Source: Ureibacillus acetophenoni
Lineage (GTDB): Bacteria > Bacillota > Bacilli > Bacillales_A > Planococcaceae
NCBI RefSeq assembly: GCF_900220965.1
Contig: NZ_OBQC01000012.1
Span: forward strand, 63,673 to 127,672
Direction: 5' to 3'
DNA: 64,000 nt
Shown: positions 18,883 to 29,013 of the stretch, one piece after another
Position numbering within the stretch: position 1 is the stretch's first letter
How the letters are laid out: each line of letters opens with the position of its first letter
The notes under the pieces: model-generated
What the model was told of the DNA's origin: nothing
The model's input: only the letters and a program-made list of their open reading frames with translations
The model's database searches: none
Position numbers and translations under genes: made by a program

Positions 18883-20382
18883 GTGACAAATAATAATAAT
18901 CAACGTTTAACTACTAATGCTGGGGCTCCTGTTGTAAGCAATGATAATGTCCTAACAGCAGGTCGTCGTGGCCCAATTTTATTACAAGACGTATTTTTAA
19001 TTGAAAAATTAGCTAACTTTAACCGTGAAGTAATTCCAGAGCGTCGTATGCACGCAAAAGGATCTGGCGCTTTTGGTACTTTCACTGTTACACACGATAT
19101 TACTAAATATACAAAAGCAAAAATTTTCTCTGAAGTTGGTAAGAAAACAGAAATGTTCGCTCGTTTCTCAACAGTTGCTGGTGAACGTGGTGCTGCTGAT
19201 GCTGAACGTGACATCCGTGGTTTCTCACTAAAATTCTATACTGAAGAAGGTAACTGGGATTTAGTTGGTAACAACACACCTGTATTCTTCTTCCGTGATC
19301 CATTACATTTCACAGATTTAAACCATGTTGTAAAACGTGATCCTAAAACAAATATGCATAACGCAAATAGTAACTGGGATTTCTGGACTAGCTTACCAGA
19401 AGCATTACACCAAGTAACAATTGTTATGTCTGACCGTGGTATTCCAGCAGGTTACCGTAATATGCATGGATTCGGATCTCACACTTACTCTATGATTAAC
19501 GAAGCTGGAGAGCGCGTATATGTGAAATTCCACTTCCGCACTGAACAAGGTATTAAAAACTTAACTGCTGATGAAGCTGCTAAAGTAATCGGTGAAGATC
19601 GTGAGTCTTCACAACGTGACTTATTCGAAGCAATTGAAAAAGGCGATTTCCCTAAATGGAAAATGTACATTCAAGTAATGACTGAAGAGCAAGCTCGTAA
19701 CTCAAAAGATAACCCATTCGATTTAACAAAAGTATGGTACAAATCTGAGTACCCACTAATTCCAGTTGGTGAATTTGAGTTAAATCGTAACCCAGAAAAC
19801 TACTTTGCTGATGTAGAGCAAGCAGCATTTGCTCCATCTAATACAGTACCTGGTATTGGCTTTTCACCAGACCGTATGTTACAAGCACGTCTATTTGCTT
19901 ACCAAGATGCTGCTCGTTACCGTTTAGGTGTTAATAGCCACCAAATTCCAGTAAACCAACCACGCTGTCCATTCTTGGTTCACCACCGCGATGGTCAAGG
20001 TCGTGCTGATGGAAACAACGGTAGTGCATTAACTTACTATCCAAACAGCTATGGTTACAACCAACCACAACCAGAATACAAAGAACCGGCACTAGCTTTA
20101 GACGGTCCAGCTGATATTTATGACTTCAACGAAGATGATAATAACTTCTTCGAACAACCAGGTAAGTTATTCCGTTTAATGTCAGCTGAAGAACAAGAGC
20201 GTTTATTCCAAAACACTGCTGATAACATGGCTGGTGTTGAAGAATTCATCAAACGCAAACATATTTTACACTGCTACCTAGCTGATCCAGCATACGGTGA
20301 AGGTGTAGCGAAAGCTATGGGACTATCTTTAGATGGCATGGATTTATCAAATCCTTATGAAAATACAGTAGCTGCAAAATAA
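18883..20382 (+). CDS. katA: Vegetative catalase (monofunctional heme, clade 3)
   Basis: The 499-residue enzyme disproportionates hydrogen peroxide. The catalytic His is in [14 protein letters not shown] (about residue 57), the Asn in [12 protein letters not shown] and the heme-ligand Tyr in [14 protein letters not shown]. The size is that of small-subunit catalases (about 480-500 residues). I chose GTG at 18883 because GGGAGG lies seven bases before it; the upstream TTG at 18868 overlaps that site. A likely PerR box precedes it and a strong shared terminator follows. Confidence 0.95.
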   Translation: MTNNNNQRLTTNAGAPVVSNDNVLTAGRRGPILLQDVFLIEKLANFNREVIPERRMHAKGSGAFGTFTVTHDITKYTKAKIFSEVGKKTEMFARFSTVAGERGAADAERDIRGFSLKFYTEEGNWDLVGNNTPVFFFRDPLHFTDLNHVVKRDPKTNMHNANSNWDFWTSLPEALHQVTIVMSDRGIPAGYRNMHGFGSHTYSMINEAGERVYVKFHFRTEQGIKNLTADEAAKVIGEDRESSQRDLFEAIEKGDFPKWKMYIQVMTEEQARNSKDNPFDLTKVWYKSEYPLIPVGEFELNRNPENYFADVEQAAFAPSNTVPGIGFSPDRMLQARLFAYQDAARYRLGVNSHQIPVNQPRCPFLVHHRDGQGRADGNNGSALTYYPNSYGYNQPQPEYKEPALALDGPADIYDFNEDDNNFFEQPGKLFRLMSAEEQERLFQNTADNMAGVEEFIKRKHILHCYLADPAYGEGVAKAMGLSLDGMDLSNPYENTVAAK

Positions 20383-20473
20383 TAAACTACTAATCTACTA
20401 ATTGTGTCTCTGCATTATCATTTCATTTTTGAAATGAACACAATATAAAACTTTACATTGCTATCCAAATAAC

Positions 20474-20512
20474 AAAAACCCTATCTTAAACATCGTTAAG
20501 ATAGGGTTTTTT
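20474..20512. terminator. Bidirectional terminator after katA
   Basis: A 14-pair stem AAACCCTATCTTAA/TTAAGATAGGGTTT with a six-base loop is flanked by A and T runs. It serves katA and the convergent AEC transporter gene. Confidence 0.88.
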
Positions 20513-20530
20513 GTAACGTATTATGGTCAT

Positions 20531-21460
20531 TTATCCAAACAAAATCGTCGATAAATAAATTACAAAAGTAACAGTCAAACAGCTAACAATGGTTGAAAAG
20601 AGAACTGTTTGAGCTGCAATATTAGATTCAACATCATATTCTAAAGCTAAGCTCGAACTATTTCTAGAGGTAGGAAAAGCACTTGCTATAAACAAAGATT
20701 GTGCTACTACTCCTTCAAGGCCCAGTATCCAAATAACAAGTAAAGCCAACGCAGGACCAACAATTAATCTAGTAAAACAACTAATAATAATCGTCTTATT
20801 GATGATTGTTCTTATTTCTATTTGCGACAATTGTGCACCTAGAGTTATTAAAGCAATAGCTATAAAACCATCAGCAATGTGATTTAAAGGAATGACTAAT
20901 GTTTCTGGTAGCTTTATGTTCAATATGTTTAAACTAACCCCAATAATTAATGCATGCAAAATAGGCATTTTTACAAAGTCTTTTACTATTTCAATCCCCG
21001 ACTTTGTAGCAGAAATTAAATTATATAATCCATAAGTATAAGTCGTGACATTTTGAAAGATTACTAGAATCACTTGAATTGCTACCCCTATTGGTTGCGT
21101 TTGAAACACCAGCTGTGCAACAGGGATACCATAATTACCTGAATTAATCAGGACGACACTGTTTTTAAATACCGCAGATTCAGTACGATTCAACTTAAGA
21201 AGTTTTGCAATGTAGTGGCTTAAAATTATATTAGCCCCAATAAATAGAAAGATAAATATCGCTACTTGGGTTAATACATTTAAATTAACAGACGTTTCGT
21301 ATAAATTCATAAAAACAGCTACTGGCATAAAACAATAGGTAATTAAATGCGATAATGCTTTTAAATTAAATTTAAATTTCTTCTGAAGTATTGCACCTAT
21401 AATTAGTAAAATTAGAATGGGTGCAACAATTTGGAAAAAAATCATAGATAAATACGTCAT
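20531..21460 (-). CDS. AEC (auxin efflux carrier) family transporter
   Basis: The 309-residue membrane protein has about ten helices. FFQIVAPILILLIIGAILQKK at the N-terminus and VLINSGNYGIPVAQLVF (a conserved N-x-GN-x-GxP segment), with a C-terminal SAFPTSRNSSSLALEY, are typical of the AEC/membrane-transport-protein family. Bacterial members move malonate, malate or amino acids; the substrate is unknown here. An ATG 18 bases upstream is possible, but the AAGGA in that stretch fits the ATG at 21460. It is monocistronic. Confidence 0.82.
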   Translation of the reverse strand: MTYLSMIFFQIVAPILILLIIGAILQKKFKFNLKALSHLITYCFMPVAVFMNLYETSVNLNVLTQVAIFIFLFIGANIILSHYIAKLLKLNRTESAVFKNSVVLINSGNYGIPVAQLVFQTQPIGVAIQVILVIFQNVTTYTYGLYNLISATKSGIEIVKDFVKMPILHALIIGVSLNILNIKLPETLVIPLNHIADGFIAIALITLGAQLSQIEIRTIINKTIIISCFTRLIVGPALALLVIWILGLEGVVAQSLFIASAFPTSRNSSSLALEYDVESNIAAQTVLFSTIVSCLTVTFVIYLSTILFG

Positions 21461-21602
21461 ATGTTTTATTCCTTTCAATATTTCAAAAGATCTAGTAATT
21501 TTAGAAATTACAAGTATCTTAGATTATAATGAAATTATGGTACATCTTTTGGCTACAACTTACTTGCACCTTATTCAACTATAGCGAAAAAGAGGAATGT
21601 AA

Positions 21603-21810
21603 GTGAAGAGAAATAAAGGAAAAAGGCATTTAAATATTTGTCTTATTATATCTGTAATTTTCACCATCAACCTAGTTAGAAGTCTTGAATACTGGCGAGA
21701 TTCCTATAGCAAGTCTAATTTTTACTGCCGTTGTTTATATAGCAACAATCCTATTAACATTTACAATAAAGAATAATATGGAGAATATTAATTGTCTGAA
21801 TTATTCCTAG
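21603..21810 (+). pseudogene. Small two-helix membrane protein gene, frameshifted
   Basis: A GTG start (21603) with GAGG upstream opens a frame with one hydrophobic segment (NICLIISVIFTINLV). Near base 21690-21700 the coding pattern passes to another frame that reads GEIPIASLIFTAVVYIATIL, a second good membrane helix, and ends at TAG 21808-21810. A single-base frameshift joins the two. Either it is a broken gene, or one half is a chance frame. The family is not recognised. The rest of 21461-21903 shows nothing I can name. Confidence 0.35.
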
Positions 21811-21903
21811 TATTTTCAGACTTTTTTAATTATTTTAACCCAATTTTCATTAAAATCTGATATATTCTTGTTAGACTTCCACTTTTTGAGAGGGTGTATT
21901 CTA

Positions 21904-23361
21904 TTGTTGCATTGCGATGAATTGATTTATAAACAAGCTGCTGGACAAGTTGGAGAACGATTTGAATTGGCTATAAAAGATCTATTCAATCAGGACAATT
22001 TACAATTCCCCCCTCAATTTGGTGAGCTTATTCCACTGAATAAATTTCTTCTACATAAAGAAAAAGCATTAACTATTGCTAGTAGAATTGCGCGAAAATA
22101 TTGGGGAAATATTGACCTATTCCTATTTGAAAAGTTGCAAGATACTACAATTGATCTAAACCATGCAAATGAACGTCTCACACACTTTTTTAACTCTACT
22201 CAGGGTAAAAAAGCCCTTTTTCAATATTTAAACATTCACCATAAATTACGATTTGACCATTTAATAAGTCTCGTATTTGGAAAAGAAATTGAAATTACAA
22301 ACCAAGTTGGAGGGCTTAACTGTATATATTTTTATAAGGTTGGAAAAAGATACTTTATCCATATTATTTACAATCAGAATGAAATCTTTTGGAAGACGTT
22401 ATTTGTAAAAAAGGTATATTCAATCTTTTTACAAACGTCCATTCTATCAATTAATGATTCTGCAGATTTAATGAATCAGTTGAAATTGCACCTAGAATCA
22501 CTCTCCACAATAAACAAAACAGTAAGTACACTTAATTCATTGGTGGATGAAATAGCTTTTAATAACCCTAGCTCTTTTCAGTTAAAAGAACTCCAATTAT
22601 TTAATGTAATTTCCCATTATAACGGCGGGAAAAGACATAGACAAAAATTGATTAGAATTATAGAAGATATGTATGATACATGGGGAGATGGAGATTGGGC
22701 TTTAACTGAAAAGGAGCAGACCATCCTTAAGTTTATGTTAGTCATTGATTATTATAAAAAAGAAGATTTCGTAAATACAATTACTCATGGCGAATACTTA
22801 ATAAAAAAAGACCGGCTAAATAACCATGCTATTGAACTTATACTTGAATATAGTGATGTATTACCAAGCATAAAGCCGGAACCTACTACACTTATAAAAA
22901 GATACGATAAAAACTATATAGAAAAAATATTTTATATATTAATAGACGCGTATATACAAAAACAACAGTACAATAAAGTGATCCGCTTATTAAAAGAATA
23001 TGAAATTGCTTCTTGTACAGCTATTTATAATTATTTAAATCAGGAACAATATGATGAGAATTCTCTTCATCATATTGAAGCTACTGTTCAAAGAGATATT
23101 ATTTTTATTGTCGACCAGACACCACAACATGCTATGCAATCTCTTGATGTTTGGCATAATCACTATCAAACTGAAAATAGTCTTTTTAACGATATTGCTA
23201 TCATGTCTTCAAAACATATATGCAATATATTAAAAGCACTATTTGCAACCGAACAATACGAATTGTTCGATAAACTGATGGAGGTTTACACAAAGTATGT
23301 TAAAATCGATGAACATTTCCACCAGCTTCGTGATTTTGTCGCCGATTATGTAAAAGCATAA
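21904..23361 (+). CDS. Uncharacterised helical (TPR-like) protein
   Basis: The 485-residue soluble protein is rich in Ile, Leu, Lys and Tyr. The N-terminal ~130 residues (YKQAAGQVGERFELAIKDLF...) and the middle (about 130-220) look mixed alpha/beta. From about residue 250 it is entirely helical, with spacing suggestive of TPR-like repeats (NKVIRLLKEYEI, HGEYLIKKDRL). There is no signal, membrane or enzymatic motif. I chose TTG at 21904, eight bases after GAGAGGG; an upstream ATG (21868) lacks a site. Possibly a regulatory or scaffold protein; I do not recognise the family. Confidence 0.7.
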   Translation: MLHCDELIYKQAAGQVGERFELAIKDLFNQDNLQFPPQFGELIPLNKFLLHKEKALTIASRIARKYWGNIDLFLFEKLQDTTIDLNHANERLTHFFNSTQGKKALFQYLNIHHKLRFDHLISLVFGKEIEITNQVGGLNCIYFYKVGKRYFIHIIYNQNEIFWKTLFVKKVYSIFLQTSILSINDSADLMNQLKLHLESLSTINKTVSTLNSLVDEIAFNNPSSFQLKELQLFNVISHYNGGKRHRQKLIRIIEDMYDTWGDGDWALTEKEQTILKFMLVIDYYKKEDFVNTITHGEYLIKKDRLNNHAIELILEYSDVLPSIKPEPTTLIKRYDKNYIEKIFYILIDAYIQKQQYNKVIRLLKEYEIASCTAIYNYLNQEQYDENSLHHIEATVQRDIIFIVDQTPQHAMQSLDVWHNHYQTENSLFNDIAIMSSKHICNILKALFATEQYELFDKLMEVYTKYVKIDEHFHQLRDFVADYVKA

Positions 23362-23370
23362 CCCCATTAA

Positions 23371-23416
23371 AAAAGGGATGTCGAGAAAGTATACACCTTT
23401 CAAGACATCCTTATCT
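23371..23416. terminator. Bidirectional terminator
   Basis: GGATGTC pairs with GACATCC, and inner GAAAG with CTTTC, giving a long interrupted stem with A-rich and T-rich flanks. It separates the helical-protein gene from the convergent CoA-transferase gene. Confidence 0.75.
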
Positions 23417-23417
23417 A

Positions 23418-24602
23418 CTACTCCAAAGAGCCCTTTTCATGTAAATGTTTAATTTCTTCATCTGAGTATCCGAGTCCTTTTAATATTTCATCAGTATGTG
23501 CCCCTAACTTTACACCTGCAAACTTATACGTCGGTTCCATGTCACTAATTTTAAATGGTGAACCTATTTGCTTTCGAGGAGCCCCCTTTTCATTTGGCAC
23601 ATTTACTACCATGTTACGAGCTTTCAATTGAGGATGATTGCATGCTTCCTCAAAAGTAAGAACTGGTTCAACGCAACCTTCGAAATCATCGCCGAAAGTC
23701 TCCAACCATTCATCAAAGTTCTTTGTTAAAAATGCATCTTTAATGGCTTCTTTAAATCGCGTTTGTGTATAACTGGATGCATTAAAAGTACTTTCAATTA
23801 GTTCTGGTATGTCTAAGGCTTCACATAATAATTTTCTAAACTGTGGCTCCAAACTACCTACCGAAAAGTATCTACCATCTTTCGTCCGATAATAATCGTA
23901 GAACGTACCCCCATTTAAGATCCCTTCCTCAGCTTTTGGTAAAACCCCACTTCCGAGAAAAGCTGTGCCGTATAACGCATTTAAAGTAAATACTGAGTCT
24001 GTCATTGATACGTCAATATATTTGCCCTCCCCAGCTTTTTCACGGTTTAATGCACTAGCTAATATTCCAATAGCTGCATATAAAGATCCACCAGCAAGAT
24101 CTGCTATCTGTATCCCCATTGGAACTGGTTTTTTATCTTTTAATCTTGAATAATCAAGAACTCCTCCAACTGATAGATAATTTATATCGTGTCCTGGTCT
24201 ATTACGATATGGACCTGTTTGACCAAAGCCAGTAATTGAGCAATAAATTAGTTTAGGATTTACCTGTTTTAATGTTTCATAATCAAGCCCTAATCGAGTC
24301 ATGACTCCAGGGCGAAAACCTTCAATAATTATGTCGTATTCCATTATTAACTTTTTTACAATTTCAACCGCTTCTGATGTTTTAAGATTTAAGGAAAGTG
24401 ATTTCTTTGATCTGTTTAAATGTTGGTGAATATAGGATTCTTTTTGTTCATCATAAGGCGGCATAATCCGAAGCATATCAACTCGACGTTCTGATTCTAC
24501 ATGTATAATATCCGCGCCTAAATCTGCAAACATCATTGTTGTAAATGAACCTGGTAATAATGATGAAAAATCAAGAATTTTCAAGCCCTTCAAAATGGAC
24601 AT
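23418..24602 (-). CDS. CoA-transferase family III (CaiB/BaiF-type)
   Basis: The 394-residue protein moves CoA between organic acids. The family opening ILKGLKILDFSSLLPGSF and the catalytic-Asp region PGHDINYLSVGGVL (Asp near residue 160) are present, as is the C-terminal RKQIGSPFKISDM. It most resembles the racemase/formyl-CoA-transferase-like group; substrates are unknown. I chose the ATG preceded by GGGGGG; the longer frame upstream has no ribosome binding site. It is monocistronic, and no acyl-CoA genes adjoin it. Confidence 0.87.
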   Translation of the reverse strand: MSILKGLKILDFSSLLPGSFTTMMFADLGADIIHVESERRVDMLRIMPPYDEQKESYIHQHLNRSKKSLSLNLKTSEAVEIVKKLIMEYDIIIEGFRPGVMTRLGLDYETLKQVNPKLIYCSITGFGQTGPYRNRPGHDINYLSVGGVLDYSRLKDKKPVPMGIQIADLAGGSLYAAIGILASALNREKAGEGKYIDVSMTDSVFTLNALYGTAFLGSGVLPKAEEGILNGGTFYDYYRTKDGRYFSVGSLEPQFRKLLCEALDIPELIESTFNASSYTQTRFKEAIKDAFLTKNFDEWLETFGDDFEGCVEPVLTFEEACNHPQLKARNMVVNVPNEKGAPRKQIGSPFKISDMEPTYKFAGVKLGAHTDEILKGLGYSDEEIKHLHEKGSLE

Positions 24603-24937
24603 ACTTATCCCCCCATATAAAGATTCACTCCGAAAAAACCTTGTATTAATACAGATGAGAAATTTTATATCAGTATTATAACAGTTTGTTTCCAATATTT
24701 ATATATTAATTTTTTTATTTGATAGAAATTTCTGATAATTATATGGTGGGAAAGATCGGAATATGAAAGATTGTATTACATTAACATAATTGGTTGGAAT
24801 TATTAATTTAGTTTAGTAGACATTTAGAGAGTAAAGGTTTTATTAAAAAAATGTAAATTTCAGATATTTTTGTAAGAAATAAAGTATGATGATGTTGAGC
24901 TTTGAGAGTCTCTCTTAAGCTCCCTTTTATACGTGAG

Positions 24938-24971
24938 ATAACCCAGCAATTTAGAGCGGTTGCTGGGTTAT
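24938..24971. other. Orphan inverted repeat in a 400-base gap
   Basis: The perfect 12-pair stem ATAACCCAGCAA/TTGCTGGGTTAT has a ten-base loop. The flanks are only weakly T-rich (ATTTTTAA 19 bases downstream), so terminator function is uncertain. The gap 24603-25004 contains no supported gene; a ten-codon frame (24887-24919) ends just before the hairpin and could be the end of a short transcript. Confidence 0.5.
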
Positions 24972-25004
24972 TTACTGGGGATTTTTAATTAATATTACAT
25001 AAAA

Positions 25005-25298
25005 TTAAAGTTCCTCTTTTAGAATTTCTTCGCGACAAAATGCAAGAATTATTTCCTCTTCATCTTCCTCTAAAGCAAAGTCTACATATTCATTGTCTTT
25101 TTTATCGATAATGAAATAATTTACAAGTCGAAACTCATTTTCTTTTTTGCCAATGATTGCTCGGATTTCAATACCAGCTTCTGAATATAATTCATCTTCT
25201 TCATCAATCTCAACATCTAATAATACTTCAAAACGTTGCCCTTCAATAATATTTGTTGGATCTTTAATTTCTTCAATAGAGTATTGTGTAATTTCCAT
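25005..25298 (-). CDS. Small acidic protein, DUF6509-like
   Basis: The 97-residue acidic protein begins MEITQYSIEEIKDPTNIIEG and contains RFEVLLDVEIDEEDELYSE, a pattern I associate with the Bacillales DUF6509 family of unknown function. It is probably a small all-beta protein. GAGGAG lies about ten bases before the ATG. It is divergent from the AlaX-type gene. Confidence 0.75.
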   Translation of the reverse strand: MEITQYSIEEIKDPTNIIEGQRFEVLLDVEIDEEDELYSEAGIEIRAIIGKKENEFRLVNYFIIDKKDNEYVDFALEEDEEEIILAFCREEILKEEL

Positions 25299-25456
25299 CT
25301 AAGTTCTCCTCTTAACGCTAAATATTCGTATATTTAATAATAACCTTTTCACGCACGCGGTCAATTAAAAGCTACTATTTACTCAAAGTGTACGTCGTGA
25401 CACAACTACCAAAGTATGACAAAATAATACTATTATTGTTCAAAAGGGGCATGTTT

Positions 25457-26647
25457 ATGAAGGACTTATTTTATTATCAAGATTCAATGATAAAAGAATT
25501 TAAGGCAGATGTTGTACGTACAGGTGTTGAAGAAGATGATCGACCATATTTTGTATTATCAAATACTGCTTTCTATCCTACTGGTGGTGGACAACCTCAT
25601 GATACAGGGTATATTAATGATATTCGTGTAACTGATGTTGAAAAAGTTGAGAATGAAATCCGTCATTATGTAGAGGGGGATGTTCCTTCATCTTTAAACG
25701 GGATAGTAACTGGGAAACTCGATTGGGATCGTCGTTTTGACCATATGCAACAACATTGTGGTCAGCATATTTTATCAGCTACTTTTGTAGAGCTTTTTGA
25801 CTTTGCAACTGTTAGTTTTCACTTAGGTTCTGAAATAGTTACGATCGATTTAAATACAGAACATGTGACAGATGAACAACTAGCACTTGTTGAGAAACGA
25901 GCAAATGAAATTATCATAGAAAATCGAACAATTGAAACTAAATGGGTGATCAAAGACGAACTTTCCCAATACCCGTTACGAAAAGATGTTACGGTTGATG
26001 AAGATATTCGTTTAGTCATTATTCCTGATTATGATTACAACGGTTGTGGAGGTACCCACCCCACATCAACGGGACAAGTGAGTCTACTGAAAATTATGGG
26101 TACAGAAAAAATGAAGAAAAATACTCGAGTATCCTTTGTTTGCGGGAACCGGGTACTAAAACAATTGGATATGCGAAAAAGGGTTTTATCTGAAGTTGCA
26201 AGAAATCTAAGTGTTCCTGAAGAAGAGGCAGCAGGTGCACTACAAAAAGTAATGAAGGATGCTAAGGCAACAGAAAAGGCTTTAGGTGAGGCGCAAGATG
26301 CGTTGCTTGTTTATGAAGCTCGCGATTTAGCAACCAACAGTGAAAATAATGTAGCAGCTGCAAGTTTTGTAAATCGTTCAGTTCAAACTTTACAAAAACT
26401 TGGCCGGGCAATCGTTTCAGAAAATAATAATTTGATTGCCCTTCTCGTTTCTGAAAATGATGGTAAGTTACAATTTGTTGCCTCAAAAGGTACCAATGTA
26501 GTTTTCAGTATGAAAGAAGTCTCATCGAAAGTATTACCATTAATCAACGGTAAAGGTGGAGGAAACGAATCCACTGTACAAGGTGGAGGAGAAAAGATCT
26601 TATCTGCTGAAAGCTTATTAGCTGAAATGAAGAATATTGTATCCTAA
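25457..26647 (+). CDS. Alanyl-tRNA editing protein (AlaX with DHHA1 domain)
   Basis: The 396-residue protein clears Ser or Gly from mischarged tRNA-Ala. The editing-site zinc ligands are seen as HMQQHCGQH (about residues 98-106) and CGGTHPTSTG (about 197-206). A helical linker (KATEKALGEAQDALLVYEA) leads to a C-terminal DHHA1-like domain ending GKGGGNESTVQGGGEK, as in full alanyl-tRNA synthetases. This is the long AlaX class. GGGG lies eight bases before the chosen ATG; the frame extends further upstream without a site. Confidence 0.9.
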   Translation: MKDLFYYQDSMIKEFKADVVRTGVEEDDRPYFVLSNTAFYPTGGGQPHDTGYINDIRVTDVEKVENEIRHYVEGDVPSSLNGIVTGKLDWDRRFDHMQQHCGQHILSATFVELFDFATVSFHLGSEIVTIDLNTEHVTDEQLALVEKRANEIIIENRTIETKWVIKDELSQYPLRKDVTVDEDIRLVIIPDYDYNGCGGTHPTSTGQVSLLKIMGTEKMKKNTRVSFVCGNRVLKQLDMRKRVLSEVARNLSVPEEEAAGALQKVMKDAKATEKALGEAQDALLVYEARDLATNSENNVAAASFVNRSVQTLQKLGRAIVSENNNLIALLVSENDGKLQFVASKGTNVVFSMKEVSSKVLPLINGKGGGNESTVQGGGEKILSAESLLAEMKNIVS

Positions 26648-26650
26648 TTA

Positions 26651-26680
26651 AAAGGGCGAGCTGCTTGGCTCGCCCTTGTT
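26651..26680. terminator. Terminator shared by AlaX-type and phosphoesterase genes
   Basis: AAGGGCGAGC pairs perfectly with GCTCGCCCTT around a six-base loop, followed by a weak T-rich tail. The genes are convergent. Confidence 0.75.
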
Positions 26681-26687
26681 CATTTAT

Positions 26688-27521
26688 TTATTTTGCCCTT
26701 AACTCAACTACAACAATTTCAGGTAAATTTAAAATTCGGAAAGGTACTGTACTATTTCCAAGCCCTCTACTTACAAACATAGTTGTTGCATTTTCTTTAT
26801 AAGAACCCGCGGTATACGTCGGTAAAAATCCCTGTCCCGGTGCTACAAGACCTCCTACAAAGGGGATTCGAACTTGACCACCATGAGCATGTCCAGAAAA
26901 GACCATATCCATCCCATTTTGTACATATGTGTCAAAGTATTCGGGGCGATGAGCAAGAAGAATCTGTAACGAGTCTCCGTTCGGTTTTGATCCAGCTACA
27001 TCTAACATCCACTGCGTTTCATGGCCGTTTAACGGATCTTCAATTCCTATTAAATCGATACTTTCTCCATTCCGGTTAATGGTTGTTCTAACATTTGGTA
27101 ATATCGTCACGCCGGTTTGTTTCATCGCATCATAGATTTCATCAATTTGGTTACTTGCGACTTCATGATTCCCTAAAACATAATAGACATCTGCAATTTT
27201 CACGAATTCTCGTATCGCCGTTAAACTTTGTTCTAAATTGAAACGGTTACTATCGATAACATCACCCGTTATAAAAATAACATCTGGGTAAGTATTTCGA
27301 ACCTTTTCTATAAGTTGTTCTTGGTTGTCTCCAAAAAGAGCATCGTGCAAATCAGAAATTTGTGTTATTCGAAAGCCTTCAAAACTTTCAGGCACTTTTT
27401 CAGATTCATATACATGTTCAGTTGTTACAATCCAATGATTATTTATATATAGAAATAAGTAAGCACCTACAACTAGGATGACTAATGTTAGTAACTTTTT
27501 CAAAACAATCGCTCGATTCAT
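26688..27521 (-). CDS. Membrane-anchored metallophosphoesterase (YkuE/YaeI type)
   Basis: The 277-residue protein has one N-terminal membrane anchor (about residues 8-26). The calcineurin-type metal motifs are in order: QISDLHDALFG (D-x-H), FITGDVIDS (GD), VLGNHEVAS (GNHE), LAHRPEYFD and FSGHAHGGQVR (GHxH). Homologues act on the outer membrane face, for example on UDP-sugar or lipid substrates; the exact substrate is unknown. The ribosome binding site is weak. It is monocistronic. Confidence 0.88.
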   Translation of the reverse strand: MNRAIVLKKLLTLVILVVGAYLFLYINNHWIVTTEHVYESEKVPESFEGFRITQISDLHDALFGDNQEQLIEKVRNTYPDVIFITGDVIDSNRFNLEQSLTAIREFVKIADVYYVLGNHEVASNQIDEIYDAMKQTGVTILPNVRTTINRNGESIDLIGIEDPLNGHETQWMLDVAGSKPNGDSLQILLAHRPEYFDTYVQNGMDMVFSGHAHGGQVRIPFVGGLVAPGQGFLPTYTAGSYKENATTMFVSRGLGNSTVPFRILNLPEIVVVELRAK

Positions 27522-27583
27522 TATTGTTAGGTAAGTGGTTAAACACTATAATAAGTTATTCTATTAATCTTTTGATTTACAAC

Positions 27584-28291
27584 TTACCGTACATAATAAA
27601 TATAACCACTTTCATCAATAATATTAACATGACTTGGGACATTCAAGAAGAGAATTGTCCGACCTGTGAATAAACTGTAATATGCATCATGTTCAATATT
27701 GTTATCGTTTATTTGATCGAGTATTTGCATTCCAGGATACATTTCATAAAATCTAAACTCCTGATTATTTACTTGCTGAACGATAAGAGTATTCTTTTCA
27801 AATGTAAAATAATCTAAGGACGCATGCCTTGTAAAATCATTTCCCCTATATTGATACGGGATGACATATGTTTTTGCATAAATAACATTTGAATTAGAAT
27901 CTTCTCTTGTCTCTACAATGACATCTGCTTTTATGTCAGTCCCTAAATGTGGTACTATACGAATTTGATCCGAAGTCAGTTCTATTTCCCATTCTTTTTG
28001 TAAGTATTTTTCATAATCAGAATTTTTTTTGCCACTTAAAAGTGAATTCCATAATCCTGTTTCATCTTCATACATCGCTTTTCGTTCTTCAATTGAGTAT
28101 TTCTTTACTTCTTCAGTAGTAAAACTCAATACAAAGATAGAAATTAATCCAAGAGCTAAATACCCTACTACAATCCATTGATTTACTGTTGCTGTCCAGA
28201 CTTTACTTCCTAAAACTTTTGAAAGAATGATTACAATTAAAAAGATAAAAGCGAAAGAAATAATAATCGGAATAGTAGAGAGTGATGTCAT
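27584..28291 (-). CDS. Membrane protein of the YtrA-type ABC operon
   Basis: The 235-residue protein has two N-terminal membrane helices (about residues 8-24 and 38-56) and an extracytoplasmic domain of about 175 residues. Its start overlaps the stop of the permease gene by four bases (ATGA), so it is the last gene of the GntR-ABC operon and probably an accessory part of that transporter. The family is not recognised. Confidence 0.72.
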   Translation of the reverse strand: MTSLSTIPIIISFAFIFLIVIILSKVLGSKVWTATVNQWIVVGYLALGLISIFVLSFTTEEVKKYSIEERKAMYEDETGLWNSLLSGKKNSDYEKYLQKEWEIELTSDQIRIVPHLGTDIKADVIVETREDSNSNVIYAKTYVIPYQYRGNDFTRHASLDYFTFEKNTLIVQQVNNQEFRFYEMYPGMQILDQINDNNIEHDAYYSLFTGRTILFLNVPSHVNIIDESGYIYYVR

Positions 28292-29013
28292 CTACGAGTC
28301 ACCTCAATTCGATTCAAGATTAATGTTGAAAGACCAAATAAAAGAATAGAACCGACCAAAGCTTTTAGTATCAATAGTAAGTCCCCGCCATTAAATAGAA
28401 ATCTGATTACACTTGCTATTCCTAGTGGCGTTAAGTTAAGCAAAACAACAAGGAGAACAACTACTCCAATTCCTGTAAATTTTGATAAATGAAAAGCTGA
28501 ACCCATGAAAAACCCACTAGCAGCCACAAGTAAAATAAGCATAAAGATTACAATCACTTCGACTGGGTTAATAATCAATCCATTTCTGATTAAATCAATC
28601 CCACTAAATAATTGGTAAAGTAAGGTTGAAATATAAAGAGTAGCTATAGCAATCATTGTGGCAATAAAACTATAAATAGTAACTACAATAGAATTTGAAA
28701 CATTAGATACAGTTCGACTCGTTACAAAAGAATAATCATCTTGATGTTGAATTCGACCTTGCATCAATAACGATTGAATAAATGCCCAGATACATGTAAT
28801 AATAAAAATCATATCTAAACTGTAATAATTGATGTACACACTAAACTGATTAGACCCTCCACCTGAACTTCCCGAACCATTCCAACCTAGAAGCTGTATT
28901 ACAACTAGAATCCCGATTAAAGTGATAAAGGATTGACTAAAAGCTTTGCATTTCCATATCACTTGTTTCCAAATTACTTGGGGAGTCGTCACACTATTTA
29001 AAGACATCATCAA
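28288..29013 (-). CDS. ABC transporter permease of the YtrA-type operon
   Basis: The 241-residue protein has six hydrophobic segments, a glycine/serine-rich loop after the first (GWNGSGSSGGGSN), and no soluble domain. It overlaps the upstream ATPase gene by 20 bases and the downstream gene by four, indicating coupled translation. It resembles the small permeases of YtrBCD/YxdM-like cell-envelope ABC systems. Confidence 0.8.
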   Translation of the reverse strand: MMMSLNSVTTPQVIWKQVIWKCKAFSQSFITLIGILVVIQLLGWNGSGSSGGGSNQFSVYINYYSLDMIFIITCIWAFIQSLLMQGRIQHQDDYSFVTSRTVSNVSNSIVVTIYSFIATMIAIATLYISTLLYQLFSGIDLIRNGLIINPVEVIVIFMLILLVAASGFFMGSAFHLSKFTGIGVVVLLVVLLNLTPLGIASVIRFLFNGGDLLLILKALVGSILLFGLSTLILNRIEVTRR

